Assembly (NCBI GenBank): GCA_015183035.1
Contig: JACZZP010000001.1
Location: 1,984,001-2,048,000 of the forward strand
Length of the DNA: 64,000 bases
Direction of reading: 5' to 3'
Source of the DNA: Meloidogyne chitwoodi
Lineage: Eukaryota; Nematoda; Chromadorea; Rhabditida; Meloidogynidae
A model generated the notes under the pieces. The model saw nothing but the letters and a program-made list of their open reading frames with translations. It was not told the origin of the DNA and ran no database searches. Below, in pieces: positions 23,865 to 35,370 of this stretch (positions are counted from its first letter, which is position 1; each line of letters starts with the position of its first letter). The position numbers and the translations under genes were made by a program.

Positions 23865-26115
23865 TTACAAAATTGCACAACATCGACAAATACCCCTTCG
23901 AGCAGGTGGTGCCTTAAAATTAGAAAAGAATAATAATTTTTATTTTATTAAATAATTACTTGTGGTGGTGGTGTAGCAGGAGCAAAGTAAGCATGTACTT
24001 CCACATCTGGTCGACTTTGCTAAAATAAAGTTATTTATATTTTATAATATTATTTTTTTAATAAAAAAAGGATAATTTTATAAATTTTCATTTTGTGTTG
24101 ACTAAAAATTAAATTTTCATTTAATAAAAAACCTTAAATTTTTTAATTGCATCTTTAGTAATCATTTGACAATCATATAAATCAATTCTTTCCAAAACTT
24201 GTAACATTTTCATTGATTCAAGTGTATTATCTGTTATATTTGGACAATTATCTAATTCTAATACTTGTAATTTATCTTTATGAGAGGCTAAAATTTTAAA
24301 AATTATTTTTAAATTAAAATATAAAAATAACCACAAAGTTCAGCCAAACCAATATCAGTTAAATTTTCGCAATGAGAAAGTGAAAGACTTAATAAATTGG
24401 GACATCCATTATTTAAATTTGAAAGAGTAATATCTTTAAAATAAATTAATTAATTTAAAAAGAATATTAAATAATAACCAGTAATAAGTAAACATTCTTC
24501 CAAATCCATCCTTTCTAATTCATGACAATTTTTTGAAAGTTGAATAAATCCAGAATCTGTTAAATTTAAACAACCAGCCAATTCAATATCTCTATAAAAA
24601 ATAAATTTATTAATTTAATATGTTAAAAATATTAAATTGTTAACAAATTATTTTAATATTTTTAAATTATAGTAAATAAAAGAATATTTAATCTTTAAAA
24701 AATTAAAAAAATACTTAAGCCGAAGACATCCCTGAGATATTGAAATAAGAGAAAGGTCAGTAATTTCTTTGCAATTTGATAATGAAAGAAATTCAAGACT
24801 AGGAAAATATTTAGCAATATCATTAATTGTTTCATCTAATATATTCTTTAAAAATATATAAATTTCAATATATATTTTTTATTTAAATATTTACAGGGCA
24901 AGAATGTAGACTTAATCTTTTTAATTCTGCCATTCCAAATTTAGCAAAACAATTGGATGAAATCTTTAAAAATAATTTTAATTTAATTTTTAAAAATATT
25001 AAAAAAAACATTATCAAGTCCTTTACAAAAAAGTGTTCGTAAATTATTACAACTTTTAGCAATATAAAAAAGCCCCAAATCTGTAATTTGTTCACACCAA
25101 CTAATATTAAGTTCTTCCAGACGTTTACATCCCTCACTAAAATATTTTAATTAATTAAAAGTTACATATAATATTTATTTATTAAAAATAAATATTTTAA
25201 GATAAATAAAACCCAATTAAATATAAACTTATTTAAATATTTTTTTATTAAAAAAATTATTTCTTAATTATTTTTAAAAATAATTCCTAACATAAGAACA
25301 ACTAGGTATGTAACTATTATTATAAAACTCTAAAGAAAGGAAAAGTTTATACAAAACAAATAATTTTCAAATTTATTAATTACCCAATAAATTTTATGGC
25401 AACATCTGTTATTAATGTACAATTTTCTAAATCAATCATTACAATTTTATTACAATATCTTCCAATATATTCACATGTTCTGAAATTAAATAAATATTAA
25501 AATATATATTAACTACTTACGCGTCAGTAATTAATTTACATTTAGTTAGAGTTAATCTTTCAATATTTGGACATTTTGTAGTAAATGACCTCATTGCATT
25601 ATCTTGAACATTTTCACAACCTTTTAGTGAAAGAATTTTAAGAAAATTGCCACAACGTTTGGCTAAACTTTCAACAACAGATGTCTAATATTTAATTTTA
25701 TTCTTTTAATTTATTATATTTATATACTTTGACTTCTCGTTGAAATAAAAACAAATCAACATCCATCCAATTACTTCCATCCATCGATAATTTATTCCAG
25801 CTTCTACAGATTTGTGCACATCGGCAAAGTGAAGTGATATCCAAATAAGAGAAAACCCTTTAAAAAATAAAATTAATTTAAAGTATATTTAAAAAAATAT
25901 ATAACGTATGTCCCCTCTCCAAGTCAAAAATAGGTATCAAATATTCTACTAACAATAATATTTATATTTAACCGTAATATAAGTTCAGTAGGAAGCATTC
26001 GATTAATAAGTGCAGGGGGAACATGATGGTTGTGTTTTTGTTGTTGCTGAGAGGTTAAATAATTATGCCCGTTTTGTTGAGAAGTACCAGGAAGCATTGT
26101 TGTTATCAAATACAT
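23865..26115 (-). CDS. F-box/LRR protein of the FBXL2/FBXL20 family
   Basis: Substrate receptor of an SCF ubiquitin ligase. Twelve exons (26115-25973, 25857-25728, 25684-25521, 25479-25384, 25136-25010, 24963-24895, 24845-24715, 24591-24479, 24433-24332, 24287-24133, 24019-23960, 23912-23865) give 445 residues. The F-box (LPTELILRVFSYLDITSLCRC) starts near residue 40, and about eleven cysteine-containing leucine-rich repeats follow (for example LNISWCEQITD, MDLEECLLITD, LSLSHCENLTD, LELDNCPNITD). The C-terminus EVHAYFAPATPPP and CRCCAIL matches vertebrate FBXL2/FBXL20, including a terminal CAAX box for prenylation and membrane anchoring. The N-terminus before the F-box is a His/Gln-rich extension. 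The ATG at 26115 is directly preceded by an AG acceptor, so an upstream exon (see 30407-30487) may be spliced to it in phase 0. Confidence 0.93.
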
Positions 26116-26479
26116 CTTAAATATAAATTTAAAAAAATAAAATATAGATAAATAATTTATATAAATAAATATAAAAATAACAATTTGTTAAATCAATAAT
26201 TAAAATATTATGTAATAAATTAAAAAGAAAAATCAATTAAAATATTCTGATGAAATAAAATTAAATATTATATTAATATTTCCAAAAATGGATATATAAA
26301 TATGTAGTTGATATTTAAATATAAAGAATTATAAGTATTAGAGCTATAAATTTCAATCTTAAAAATTAAAATAAATAAAATCATTTTCTAGCAAAATAAC
26401 ATTTTAAGTATATTCTAGAAATAATTAAGATGTATTTAAAATAAAAAGAAAATAAAATTAAGAAGCGGTTCAGTTGAGA

Positions 26480-26691
26480 CAGCACGATTGAGTCAGGCAC
26501 GGTTGAGTCACCGTCTAAAATAGTTCACCCAAGTTTTTTCTAGATAAAAATACGAATGATAGCTCATTTGAAAGAGCTCTTCGAGCTAAGTCGAATAAGA
26601 CCAAAATGAACGAATTAGTAGGCTTCAAACGAAGTTAGGAGAAACGGTGACCCAATGTGATGACTCAACAGTGCCTGACTCAATCGTGCTG
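26480..26691. mobile_element. Foldback element B, 212 bp
   Basis: The left arm 26480-26514 and right arm 26644-26691 are inverted repeats (CAGCACGATTGAGTCAGGCA outermost) built from GATTGAGTCAGGCAC-like units; the right arm carries about 13 extra bases. Length and core (TTGAAAGAGCTCTTCGAGCT at about 26568) match element A at 18942-19152. No target duplication is evident. Confidence 0.8.
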
Positions 26692-26722
26692 ACGAGGTGT
26701 ACCATACAAGTTATGTAAGAAG

Positions 26723-26974
26723 TTAAAATAAAAAAGAAATTACCACCTCAGACTTTTGACTTTTATTTGATATTTGAACACCTCCTTTTTTCCTATTTTT
26801 GTTTAAAATCCTTCTTATTTTGCAAATTGCCTTTTTTGGCCAAAAAACAGTTGATTTAATTGTTGAAGAATCATCTACTAAATTCTCTAATCTCCAATCC
26901 CATAGAATTCCATCATTTTGTACTGAACAATCAAAATGAATTAATGGATCCATTCTATAAAAAGCACGTAACAT
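26723..26974 (-). CDS. Unassigned ORF, 83 residues
   Basis: An open frame whose composition is more protein-like than neighbouring A/T frames (DGILWDWRLENLVDD, then a basic segment KKAICKIRRILNKNRKK). I do not recognise it. It may be an isolated exon or an alternative 5' exon of the F-box gene, or simply chance. Confidence 0.25.
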   Translation of the reverse strand: MLRAFYRMDPLIHFDCSVQNDGILWDWRLENLVDDSSTIKSTVFWPKKAICKIRRILNKNRKKGGVQISNKSQKSEVVISFLF

Positions 26975-29900
26975 AATAAAATCTCCTTTTTATTTGAATA
27001 TTCCTCAAAATCTTTTGAATTACTTAAAAGTAATAGGTAAAGTAAAGTCGAAGAAAATTTTATTTTTAAAACGAGGCAACATTTGGGTGAATAATTTCTT
27101 GTAAAATAATATTATTTTATAAATTTGAAGAAAATAATAATTAAATATTAAATTTTTTTTGATATATTTTAAATTAAAATAACTGATTAATATCAATAAA
27201 AAAATTAGTTTTTATAGAAATTGAAGAATAAAAAAATACTAATAAAAAAATAAATAATATAGTAAATACTGACTATAAATTCTTGATTCCGCATGAGTGA
27301 TGAGACAACGCATAATATACCTATTATATTATATTTATTTACTATTTTACTTAATTCGCCTCAAAGCACTCATTCAGCATCGCTAAAAAAAAGTAAATAT
27401 GAGAAGTTATTGCTCAAGCAAATATTTGCAATTTGGATTGTTTTTTTAATGAATATTTTTTTAATTTAATAATAATTGAAAATAAATTTTAAAAAAATAA
27501 AATATTGAAAAATATTGTTGAAATTAAAAAACGTTAGTTTAGTGCTTAGAAAAGTTCATAAAGAGAAGAATACCTAAAATTTTTAAATATTTTCCATAAT
27601 TTCAAATATAATTTTATTTGATAGTTTAGTCAAAAAACAAAATAGAAACAACCAAAATGATATTTTGTTTTCTTAATGCATTAAGCAAAAATTATAAAAT
27701 TTCTGAAAGGTTTAAAAAAATATAGTTTTTGCCAATTTTATAAATAATTGCCAAATGACCTTACGAAGAAGAGGTCAACGAAAATGAAATGAATAAAATG
27801 GATATACATATATTTATTCTAATATATATATACATATATTATAGAGAGGATTGGTTAAGGCTAGAGACGACAAGTAACACAACAGGACACAACAAACAAT
27901 ATAAAAATATTATAAGTCATAAAAAAGCAAACCCTCAACCTCTTTTTTTATTTTTTCATTCAAAATTTAATGTGGTTATTGGTCAATGTCCGATATTTTG
28001 TTTGATATTTAAAGAAATTGTTTTGCACCTTTTTTGGGTGAATGAAGGGAATAAATCTTTAACTATCCGTACCTTTCATTTTTGATTAAAAATAAATATA
28101 ATTTAATTTTTTCAAATATAAAATAATAAATTGTCTACAAATCCATTAGTGTCCATTAATTTACAAAATCTTTGTTAAAAGCAAATTTCTAAATTATTCA
28201 CTTATTTATTAATTCAATGATTTTCACACGTTTATTAGCAAAACATTATAATTTTTTGAGAAAAATAAAAAAAATAGATTTTTAAATCTATTTATATGTA
28301 TTTGATTTTATACTAATAAATATATTTATTATTATGAAATTCAAAACTAAAAAAGAACACAAAATTAAAGAAAAAAGAATATATTTATAAAAAATAAATT
28401 TAATAATAATTTAATTTTTTTATTAAGAGTTGAATAAAAATTATTTTGATATCTTTTCTGAATTAAAAACCTCAAACATTTTTAAAAAATAAATGGAAGA
28501 GTAAAGAACTGTGTGACCCGAATCTTACACAATAAAAAAGCTTTAATATAAGGGAGGAGAATTAACAATGAATGCGCGAAGGACAATTAAGAAAAAGAGA
28601 AGGACAGAAATGGAATAAAAATTGAAAAGGATTTTTTAAACATTTTTAAACTAAAAACAGCTTTAATAAAACTAAAAAAAATTAAAATTTATATTTATTT
28701 TTATTGTTATTAAGGCCAAAAGTTATCAATGCATAAAATGGGTATAACAATTTAAATATTTTAGATACATAGCCTTAAATAGAATTATTTATTTAAATAA
28801 ATAATTTATTGTAAAAGAATGATTGCCTTCATTAATATAAAATAATGACAGATGTTTGTTTTATTTTATTTTAATTATTTGAAGGTTAAAGAAGAGAAAA
28901 GAGTATTTTTTAAATTTAATAGTGGTTAGTAGTATTTAAATATTTGTAAATTTATTTCTTAAAATTTATTGTTTTTGGCGCGAATTTTTGTTTAAAAAAA
29001 GGCTGATATATGGATAAATATAAATTTAAAAGAGAAAAAAAAGTAAAAAAAGAAATAAAAATGTTTAATTTTAATTAATTTCTAAATTAAATATTTTTAT
29101 TTGTCCTTAATAATATAATTATATATAAACAATTGAAATAATTTTCTTTAATGAGGATTTCTTTATGAGGTAATAATATAATGTTACATTATTAGTTTAG
29201 AAAATAAATTAATATGAGGAAAAAACTAGTTGGAAAATAATAATGAACCGGTTGGCATATTTTCTTTATTAATAATATTTTTATTACTATAAGAATAGGA
29301 ACTGGATATAAATAAATAAAATATATAATTTTATAATGAGGAATATTAGTTTGGCCCAAAACAATATTACAAAGAAAACTTAAATGGTTGAGACAGATGC
29401 GCAAAAATAGATAATAATAATAATAATAGTAATAATAATATAAATTTAACATAAAAATCAAAAATTTAATTTTAAAAAATATATAATGAAAAGCAAAATG
29501 ACAAAAAAATAAAACAATTAAACTAACCTTTCTCAATAATAAAATAGTTTTTTATAAATAAATTAGCTGTATTGTTGTTAAATATATTTAAAAATATTTT
29601 TTTATATAAATTAATAAATAAAAATAAAGAAAATTTAAAAAAGAAATTTGAAAATTTTAAAATAAAAATTATTTTTACTGCAAAAATAAAGGAAATAAAT
29701 AAATTAGAGTAAAAATGTTGACTGTTATTTTTTTAAATATATTATTATAACTAGGTAGTAGGCGGTGATGACTTTGATGAGGGAAGATGAAAAAAAAAGT
29801 TATTTAGGATGGCGAGAGATGGATGAGAGCCTATTTGACCATTTGATAGATTAACTTTAAAAATTGTGAAAGGAAGAGGTTAAAAATAAAATATAAATGA

Positions 29901-30406
29901 AAAATAAAATAAAAATAATTAATATTAAAATTAATTTTAAATATTATTCAATTAGATTATTATAATCTCTAGTCTAATTTTAAATATTTATTTTATTATA
30001 TATATTTTATTATATAATATATATATTCATAATTGTAATATACATATATTTATCATATTATTAGCGCAATACTTATTATTTAAAAAATGACCTGAATTCG
30101 TTAGTCAGATATTCTTAACAATTCACTTTACAACAATTATTGTATTATTTTTACATTTTTTAAACAAATTAGAAAATGATAATTTTAATAATATTTGAAA
30201 AAAGAATTATAAGCATCAGAATATTTAATTTTATCTCAAAATATACAAGTAAAAACTAAAATAATTTAATAAGAAGGTCAGATAATTATTAATATATAAA
30301 TTAAATAAATATAAAAATAAATTACAAATTATTTTAAATTTTAAAATAAAAATAATTAAAAACTTATATAAAAAAATTAATAAAAAATATATTAAATAAT
30401 TATTAC

Positions 30407-30487
30407 CTGATTATGTTTGGCCTGTACTCTTTTTCCACTAGGCATTGTTGAAGTAGTTGAAAATCCTGTTGTATCATAACTACTCAT
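30407..30487 (-). CDS. Candidate upstream exon of the F-box gene
   Basis: An 81-bp open exon bounded by an acceptor (TTTCAG, just before ATGAGTAGT) and a GT donor, encoding 27 residues (MSSYDTTGFSTTSTMPSGKR and onward). It is phase 0 at both ends and would join in frame to the F-box exon at 26115 across a 4.3-kb intron. The ATG could be a trans-spliced start. No cDNA evidence is available here. Confidence 0.45.
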
Positions 30488-30713
30488 CTGAAATAATTAT
30501 TTAAAATAAATATAAATTTTTGTCAATTTATTTAATAAATTTATTTTTTGATAATAAAATAAAAAAATTTATCAGAAATACATATTTCCCGAATTTATAA
30601 ATATATATTAATTAAATTGATATTTCAAAGAATAAATGTTATTATCAAAAATTGTTAAAAAATCCTTCAAAATAAAAAAAACAAAAATAAATAATATTTA
30701 TATAAAAATAAAC

Positions 30714-30992
30714 ATTCGCACGAACCGGTGCCACCGAAGTGCTTTTCCGTCCATTGCCTCCAATACCACCACCATCATTTCCCAATGGGCGCATTTCGCC
30801 AGCTTTTTGCCGTCGCTTTTTGCTGCTGCACCTTTTTGATTCCGATAGTAGTGAAGAAGGATGATAAGATGAAAAAGGTAAAGAGGAAGAAGCAATGGAT
30901 GTTGGGGAGGAAGAAGAGGTAGAGGCCGTTGGTAGTTGAAAAGCTGCCCTTGTTGTCGTAGCAGTCAATGAATATGGAGAAATAGAAGGTCG
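30714..30992 (-). CDS. Candidate Ser/Thr-rich upstream exon
   Basis: An open exon of locally higher GC with an acceptor at 30993-30995 and two possible phase-0 donors (30714 or 30726). It encodes a Ser/Thr/Pro-rich low-complexity segment with a basic patch (SSKKRRQKAG). It would splice in frame to the exon at 30407-30487, so it may be the disordered N-terminus of the F-box gene product or belong to a separate gene. No start codon is certain; a TTG or ATG further upstream (about 31046) would be needed. Confidence 0.4.
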
Positions 30993-31049
30993 CTGTAAAA
31001 AGTTAAAAAAAAGTCCGACTGTCAATAAGAGAGAAAATAAAATCAATGT

Positions 31050-31434
31050 GTTCTCGTCATTAGTAAGAGAAAAAAGGGAATTACTTTCTTGTTAGATAAG
31101 AAGAGGTGAAGAGAATGAGAGGAGGAAATGAGGATTGGAAATGACGAGATATTTTATTTATTATATAAAAATGAAAAAAACAAAAAGTACTAACTACTAT
31201 TATTTAGTACAAATATTCTTGAAGTATATATTATACATATAAGTAAATAAACATAATTAGTAATATATGTAATATTTGGATATATTTATTTATTTATAAA
31301 TTGGTTGCCTTGGAAGTTTTTTTTTAAATTTAATAATTTATTTTTAATTTAATATTCTCTTCTAAAATATATTTAAAAATTGGATTTCTAATCCACTTAA
31401 ATATTAACTCTTAAAAATAAATTAATTAATTGTT
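31050..31434. other. AT-rich spacer
   Basis: Nothing supported beyond A/T-rich sequence. Confidence 0.5.
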
Positions 31435-32506
31435 AGTTTACATTTTTACACTGCTTTTTTGTCTGTACAACTTCTTCATTTTCATCAATAAATTTTCGTT
31501 GTTTATTTGAAGAAATTAAACTTTTAAGTGAATTAGATGATGAAATAACATTTCTAACAGGCAATAATTCATCTTCATTTAAAGCAATATCATTTTCTAT
31601 ATTTTTATATTTATTTAATGGAAATTCTGATCGAACAGAATAATTTTTATTCTTCAACAAAACAATTTTCTCTTCATCTTCATATTTTATATTTTCTTCC
31701 TGATCAATATCAGCATCACAAAAAGTAGGATTATATTCATTTCCTGACTAAAAATTTTTATTATAAATATTAAGGTAGTAGTAATATTTGAGATAATTCT
31801 CTGTGATAATATCAAAATAATTAACTAATAATAAGAATTTTTTATTTAATAATTTTACATCTTTTATTATTAATTCTGATGCTGTTTTATTTGTTTTAGT
31901 AATTTCATCCAGTAATTGTCCATCGAAAGTATTATAATTAATATTACATGAACAACTAGTACAACTCTTATCATCTATGGAAGAATCTCTTAAAGGCTTA
32001 AAAACTGTCAAATAATATTGTAAAAAATTTAATAATAAAACTAAATACTAAGAAATATTAAACTGATAAATAATTAAAAATATATTAATTTCAAAGAATA
32101 AATTAAACCTTTTTTATGGCTGTAAAAACATCAATTTTTCGAGTATGTTGATAAAATTGACTTTCTATATAAATTTTCAATTATATTAGAATAATTTAGA
32201 CAATTTAACCTTGTTTTTCAGGTTTACATAAAAGAGTAGAAGAACCATATGATTCGTTTAAACTTGGAGTAGAAGAAGCTACTTGTAATGAAATTCTCTC
32301 ATTGGCTAGAATTTATTATTTTAAAAATTATTTTTCCAAAAAATCAAATATTTAAAAAACGAAAAGTAGAAAAAAATTTTACCCTTATCAGCTGAAGCAG
32401 TTCTTAAAGTTAAGCTTAGTCTTCGTCCAAGTTTTTGTTCACAACGACGTCCAATTTCATCATCTTTTTCATCAAAGGTTTCGCCTAGCAATAATGATTT
32501 AGACAT
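31435..32506 (-). CDS. Unrecognised protein, about 290 residues, probably nuclear or cytoplasmic
   Basis: The start at 32506 (MSKSLLLGETFDEKDDEIGR) leads into at least five exons: about 32506-32383, 32308-32212, 32168-32110, 32007-31830 and 31747-31435. Content is polar and Ser/Asp/Glu/Lys-rich with no signal peptide or membrane helix. Recognisable pieces are LGRRLSLTLRTASADKG near the start, a Cys cluster (CTSCSC) in the middle and a basic end (TKKQCKNVN). Most junctions keep frame, but the junction between the third and fourth exons does not resolve to a clean GT-AG pair in frame, so the model is incomplete there. I do not recognise the family. It lies just upstream of the candidate 5' exons of the F-box gene on the same strand. 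Confidence 0.5.
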
Positions 32507-33930
32507 TTAAATAAAAAGAAGACAAAAATTAATAAATTGTAATTATAAATTAAAATGGAATATAAAACAAAACTAAAATAATTAATTAATTAAAATATTA
32601 AAAAACAGATAAAAATTTAAAAAGAAGTTGAGAGGTACATCTTAATTTAAAAAAATAAATAAAACGTCATTTTAATTTAATTAAAGAAAATTTGGAGATA
32701 AAAGTCAATTTAATAAGATTATTTAAATATATGTATGTCTATTAAAACTTTCTATAAAAAATTAATTATTTATAAAATTAAACATTAAATGTTGTTGGAA
32801 TTAAAAAAAATATTAAAATGTTGAACAACTCTAAAATAAATATAATTAAAAACAAATATAAATATTTAAATATTATTTTTTAGCAAATAAGTAAAAATAA
32901 AAATATATGTAGTTTAATTTTGGAATATCAGCTGATTCTACTGTCAGCTTTTTAGTAAAAAATAGTAACAAGAGTTATAAACATATGTAGTAAAGAGTAT
33001 TGGGACAGATGACTGAAAAATAAAAAAAAAGGCGAGAGTCTAGGCCTTTGTGTAAATGTTAGAGAAAATTAAAGAGAATAATACTAAATAATAATATTGA
33101 TGTTTTTAGATAAATTGAACAAAATTTGCAGACAAAATTTGCGGATTTTAAGGAATTATTAAAAAGCAATTATTTATATGTAACAATTAATACAAAAAAT
33201 TTAAAAAGTTGATTTATAAAAAATATAATTATAATGAAAAGTTTAAACAAATGCCTTATTTTTGTACTTAATATTATTAATTAATTTATAAAATATTTTT
33301 TTGGCTTAAAATAATATTTTTGAATTAAAAAAATAATTATTTCCAAACCTTGAAATTTTAGTTTTTAGCATATATTTATTTTTAAAAAAGCTATGAGGAT
33401 AAAATGCAAAAAAAACAGAGGAACAAAATGAAAATGACTGCCCTGCGGGCGACAAAACTACTACCAGAACAATCTTTCAAAAATGAAGAGAAAAAATAGC
33501 ATATGAAGAAGAGATTGACAGTGACAAGGACCGCATGCCTGTCACAATGGATTGACATTCGGCTGCAAAAAAAAATAATTTAAGGATCAATTTTTATATC
33601 AATCACCAAATATGTAATATGAGAATAATAATAAGAACGATAAAGTGAAAAAATAAAATATTTTAAAATATTTCGAATATTAAATTGTCCTTTAAATATT
33701 ACGGAATTTATGTAAATTTAAATTTTTAAAAATGTTGCTTCTAATTTCTGACTATATGTTAGGTTCGTAGAATAACAGTAAAGCTAGCGACAGCGCTTTA
33801 TCATAAAAGTAGATAGTAACAATGGTAGCGAAGGATTGGATTTCGGTCACTGGTCTTGGTGCTGCTGTCAGGGGACAGGGACTAAGCCAGGTCTTAGTAT
33901 GTGCTTGCTTGACTAACTGTTAGACTGGCT
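32507..33930. other. Intergenic region with a GC-richer island
   Basis: A/T-rich spacer, with islands of ordinary base composition at about 33420-33570 and from 33760 into the phosphatase promoter. The first island contains a small GCCCTGCGGGC hairpin and no long ORF. A 33-codon ORF at 33822-33923 (MVAKDWISVTGLGAA and onward) lies upstream of the phosphatase but has no support as a gene. Confidence 0.4.
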
Positions 33931-33935
33931 TTTAT

Positions 33936-33963
33936 ACTATATAAGCCTGACGGCTTATATAGT
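33936..33963. promoter_or_regulatory. Perfect 12-bp hairpin upstream of the phosphatase gene
   Basis: ACTATATAAGCC and GGCTTATATAGT are perfect inverted repeats around a TGAC loop. Each arm contains a TATATAAG-like box, so it may be a duplicated TATA element, a dyad-symmetric regulator site, or chance. Confidence 0.5.
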
Positions 33964-33992
33964 AACACTTCACCAGTACACATATCCAACAC

Positions 33993-34000
33993 TATATAAA
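33993..34000 (+). promoter_or_regulatory. TATA box of the PP1-like gene
   Basis: TATATAAA lies 89 bp before the ATG at 34089, a sensible spacing for a core promoter with a short 5' leader. Confidence 0.5.
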
Positions 34001-34088
34001 CGAAGTTTTAAGATACAAGTTAAACTGTCATCATCATAACAACGTTAGCTCAAAGAAGTTCTTCAAAACAATATCTACACTTCGTTCA

Positions 34089-35370
34089 ATGTCAAGGAGA
34101 GCCCGTATCGATATCAGCCGTTTCTTCGACGACTTCTTCGCTGGTGTGCTGGATGGCCGCATAGAGAACAAGATCAGCAGGAAGGTAAAATAATATTCTT
34201 TTAATTTTTAAATAAATTATTATTTCATTCTTTTTTTTTCAGGATATCCGCGAGCTCTTGTATACTGTTCGGCGTATATTCTTATCACAGCCTATCTTCC
34301 TTCGTCTGGAGACGCCTATGGTTAATTTTTTCTTTTAATTAATTAATTTATTTATTAAAAATATTATTTGTATAGGTTATTTGCGGTGATCTGCATGGCC
34401 AACTCAATGATGTTATGCGAATCTTCGATACTGAGGGTTTTCCACATGTGCGAAATTATTTGTTTCTCGGAGACTATATAGATCGTGGCCAGCAGTCCGT
34501 CGAATTGATACTCTTTATGTTTGCGTGCAAGGCAAGCATATTTTACCATTAATTAATTTTTTAAAGTAATTTTTATTTTTACAGATTCGTTATCCAAAGA
34601 ACTTCTTCATGCTTCGAGGCAATCATGAGACATCATCAGTTAACAAGCACTACGGTTTCTATAAGAATGTGATGAACAAATATCGTAGCGAAGCACTCTA
34701 CGAACTCTTTCAAAGGGTTTTCGACTGTATGCCGCTTTGTGCTCTCATCTCCGATAGAATCTTATGCATGCACGGTGGATTGAGTCCTCGGCTTCTGGAA
34801 GCGAAATCGCTAGATGTTCTTGATAACATCAGTCGTCCATTAGCTGTGAGTTGAATTTTTATAAAAATATAGATTTTCACCTTTTCCTTTTTTAGGACTC
34901 TAAAATATCCGAGAATGGGAATCAGTTGGCCGTTGACTTACTCTGGGCGGACCCAGATATCAATGTTCAACTCTTCAGTTCCAACCGTCGGGGCATTGGT
35001 CGCACATTTGGTCAAGAAGTCATCGATCGTGTTCGTCAGCGTTTTGGCATTGATCTCATAATTCGCGCACATCAGGTAAATAATTGTCCACTTTTTTTTA
35101 ATTTTATAAATTTTGAGGTCGTTCTGGACGGGCATGAATTCTTCAATGACGATCCGAGTTCGGGATTGGTCACATTGTTCTCAGCACCTCATTATTGTGG
35201 CCAGTAAGTTTACAATTAATTTTGACAAATTTTTTCCAAAATTTCTTTCATTTAGATATGACAACTCTGGAGCAATTATGCGTGTTGATAAGAATATGGG
35301 CGTCTCCTTCAAAGTGTTCAAACCTCAACTTCAAAACAACTCGTCTCGACATTCTAATAGGACAGAATAA
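34089..35370 (+). CDS. PP1-like serine/threonine protein phosphatase
   Basis: Metal-dependent Ser/Thr phosphatase of the PPP family, nearest to PP1. Seven exons (34089-34184, 34243-34320, 34376-34531, 34585-34845, 34896-35075, 35118-35203, 35256-35370) give 323 residues, close to the usual PP1 length of about 330. The metal and catalytic motifs are intact: GDLHGQ at 62-67, GDYIDRG at 90-96, RGNHE at 121-125, CMHGGLSP and RAHQVV. The C-terminal signature is SAPHYCGQYDN where PP1 normally has SAPNYCGEFDN, so it is a divergent member like the many germline PP1 copies of nematodes. Intron 3 uses a GC donor (AAG|GCAAGC...ACAG). The exons have far more balanced base and codon use than neighbouring genes. 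The start is the first ATG in frame. Function in sperm or germline is inference from family habit. Confidence 0.93.

Larger units (their letters stand above)
26116..30406. other. Long AT-rich region, possibly a large intron
   Basis: About 4.3 kb that is either intergenic or one large intron of the F-box gene. It contains foldback element B (26480-26691) and one unassigned (-) ORF (26723-26974). Other short open frames here are A/T-driven and not convincing. Confidence 0.5.

Noticed and set aside
27789..28085. 98-residue (+) ORF with Ile/Tyr repeats
   Set aside because: Begins in an ATATAT microsatellite, lacks splice context or a recognisable domain, and has noncoding-like composition.
29192..29536. 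114-residue (-) ORF with a poly-Tyr run
   Set aside because: The poly-Tyr comes from an ATA/ATT triplet tract; the rest is A/T-driven and no domain is visible.
30636..30922. Two (+) ORFs over the Ser-rich island
   Set aside because: They are antisense to the better supported minus-strand exon with an acceptor site.
33822..33923. 33-codon ORF upstream of the phosphatase
   Set aside because: Too short, outside the likely transcript start, and no homologue recognised; noted only as a possible chance ORF.
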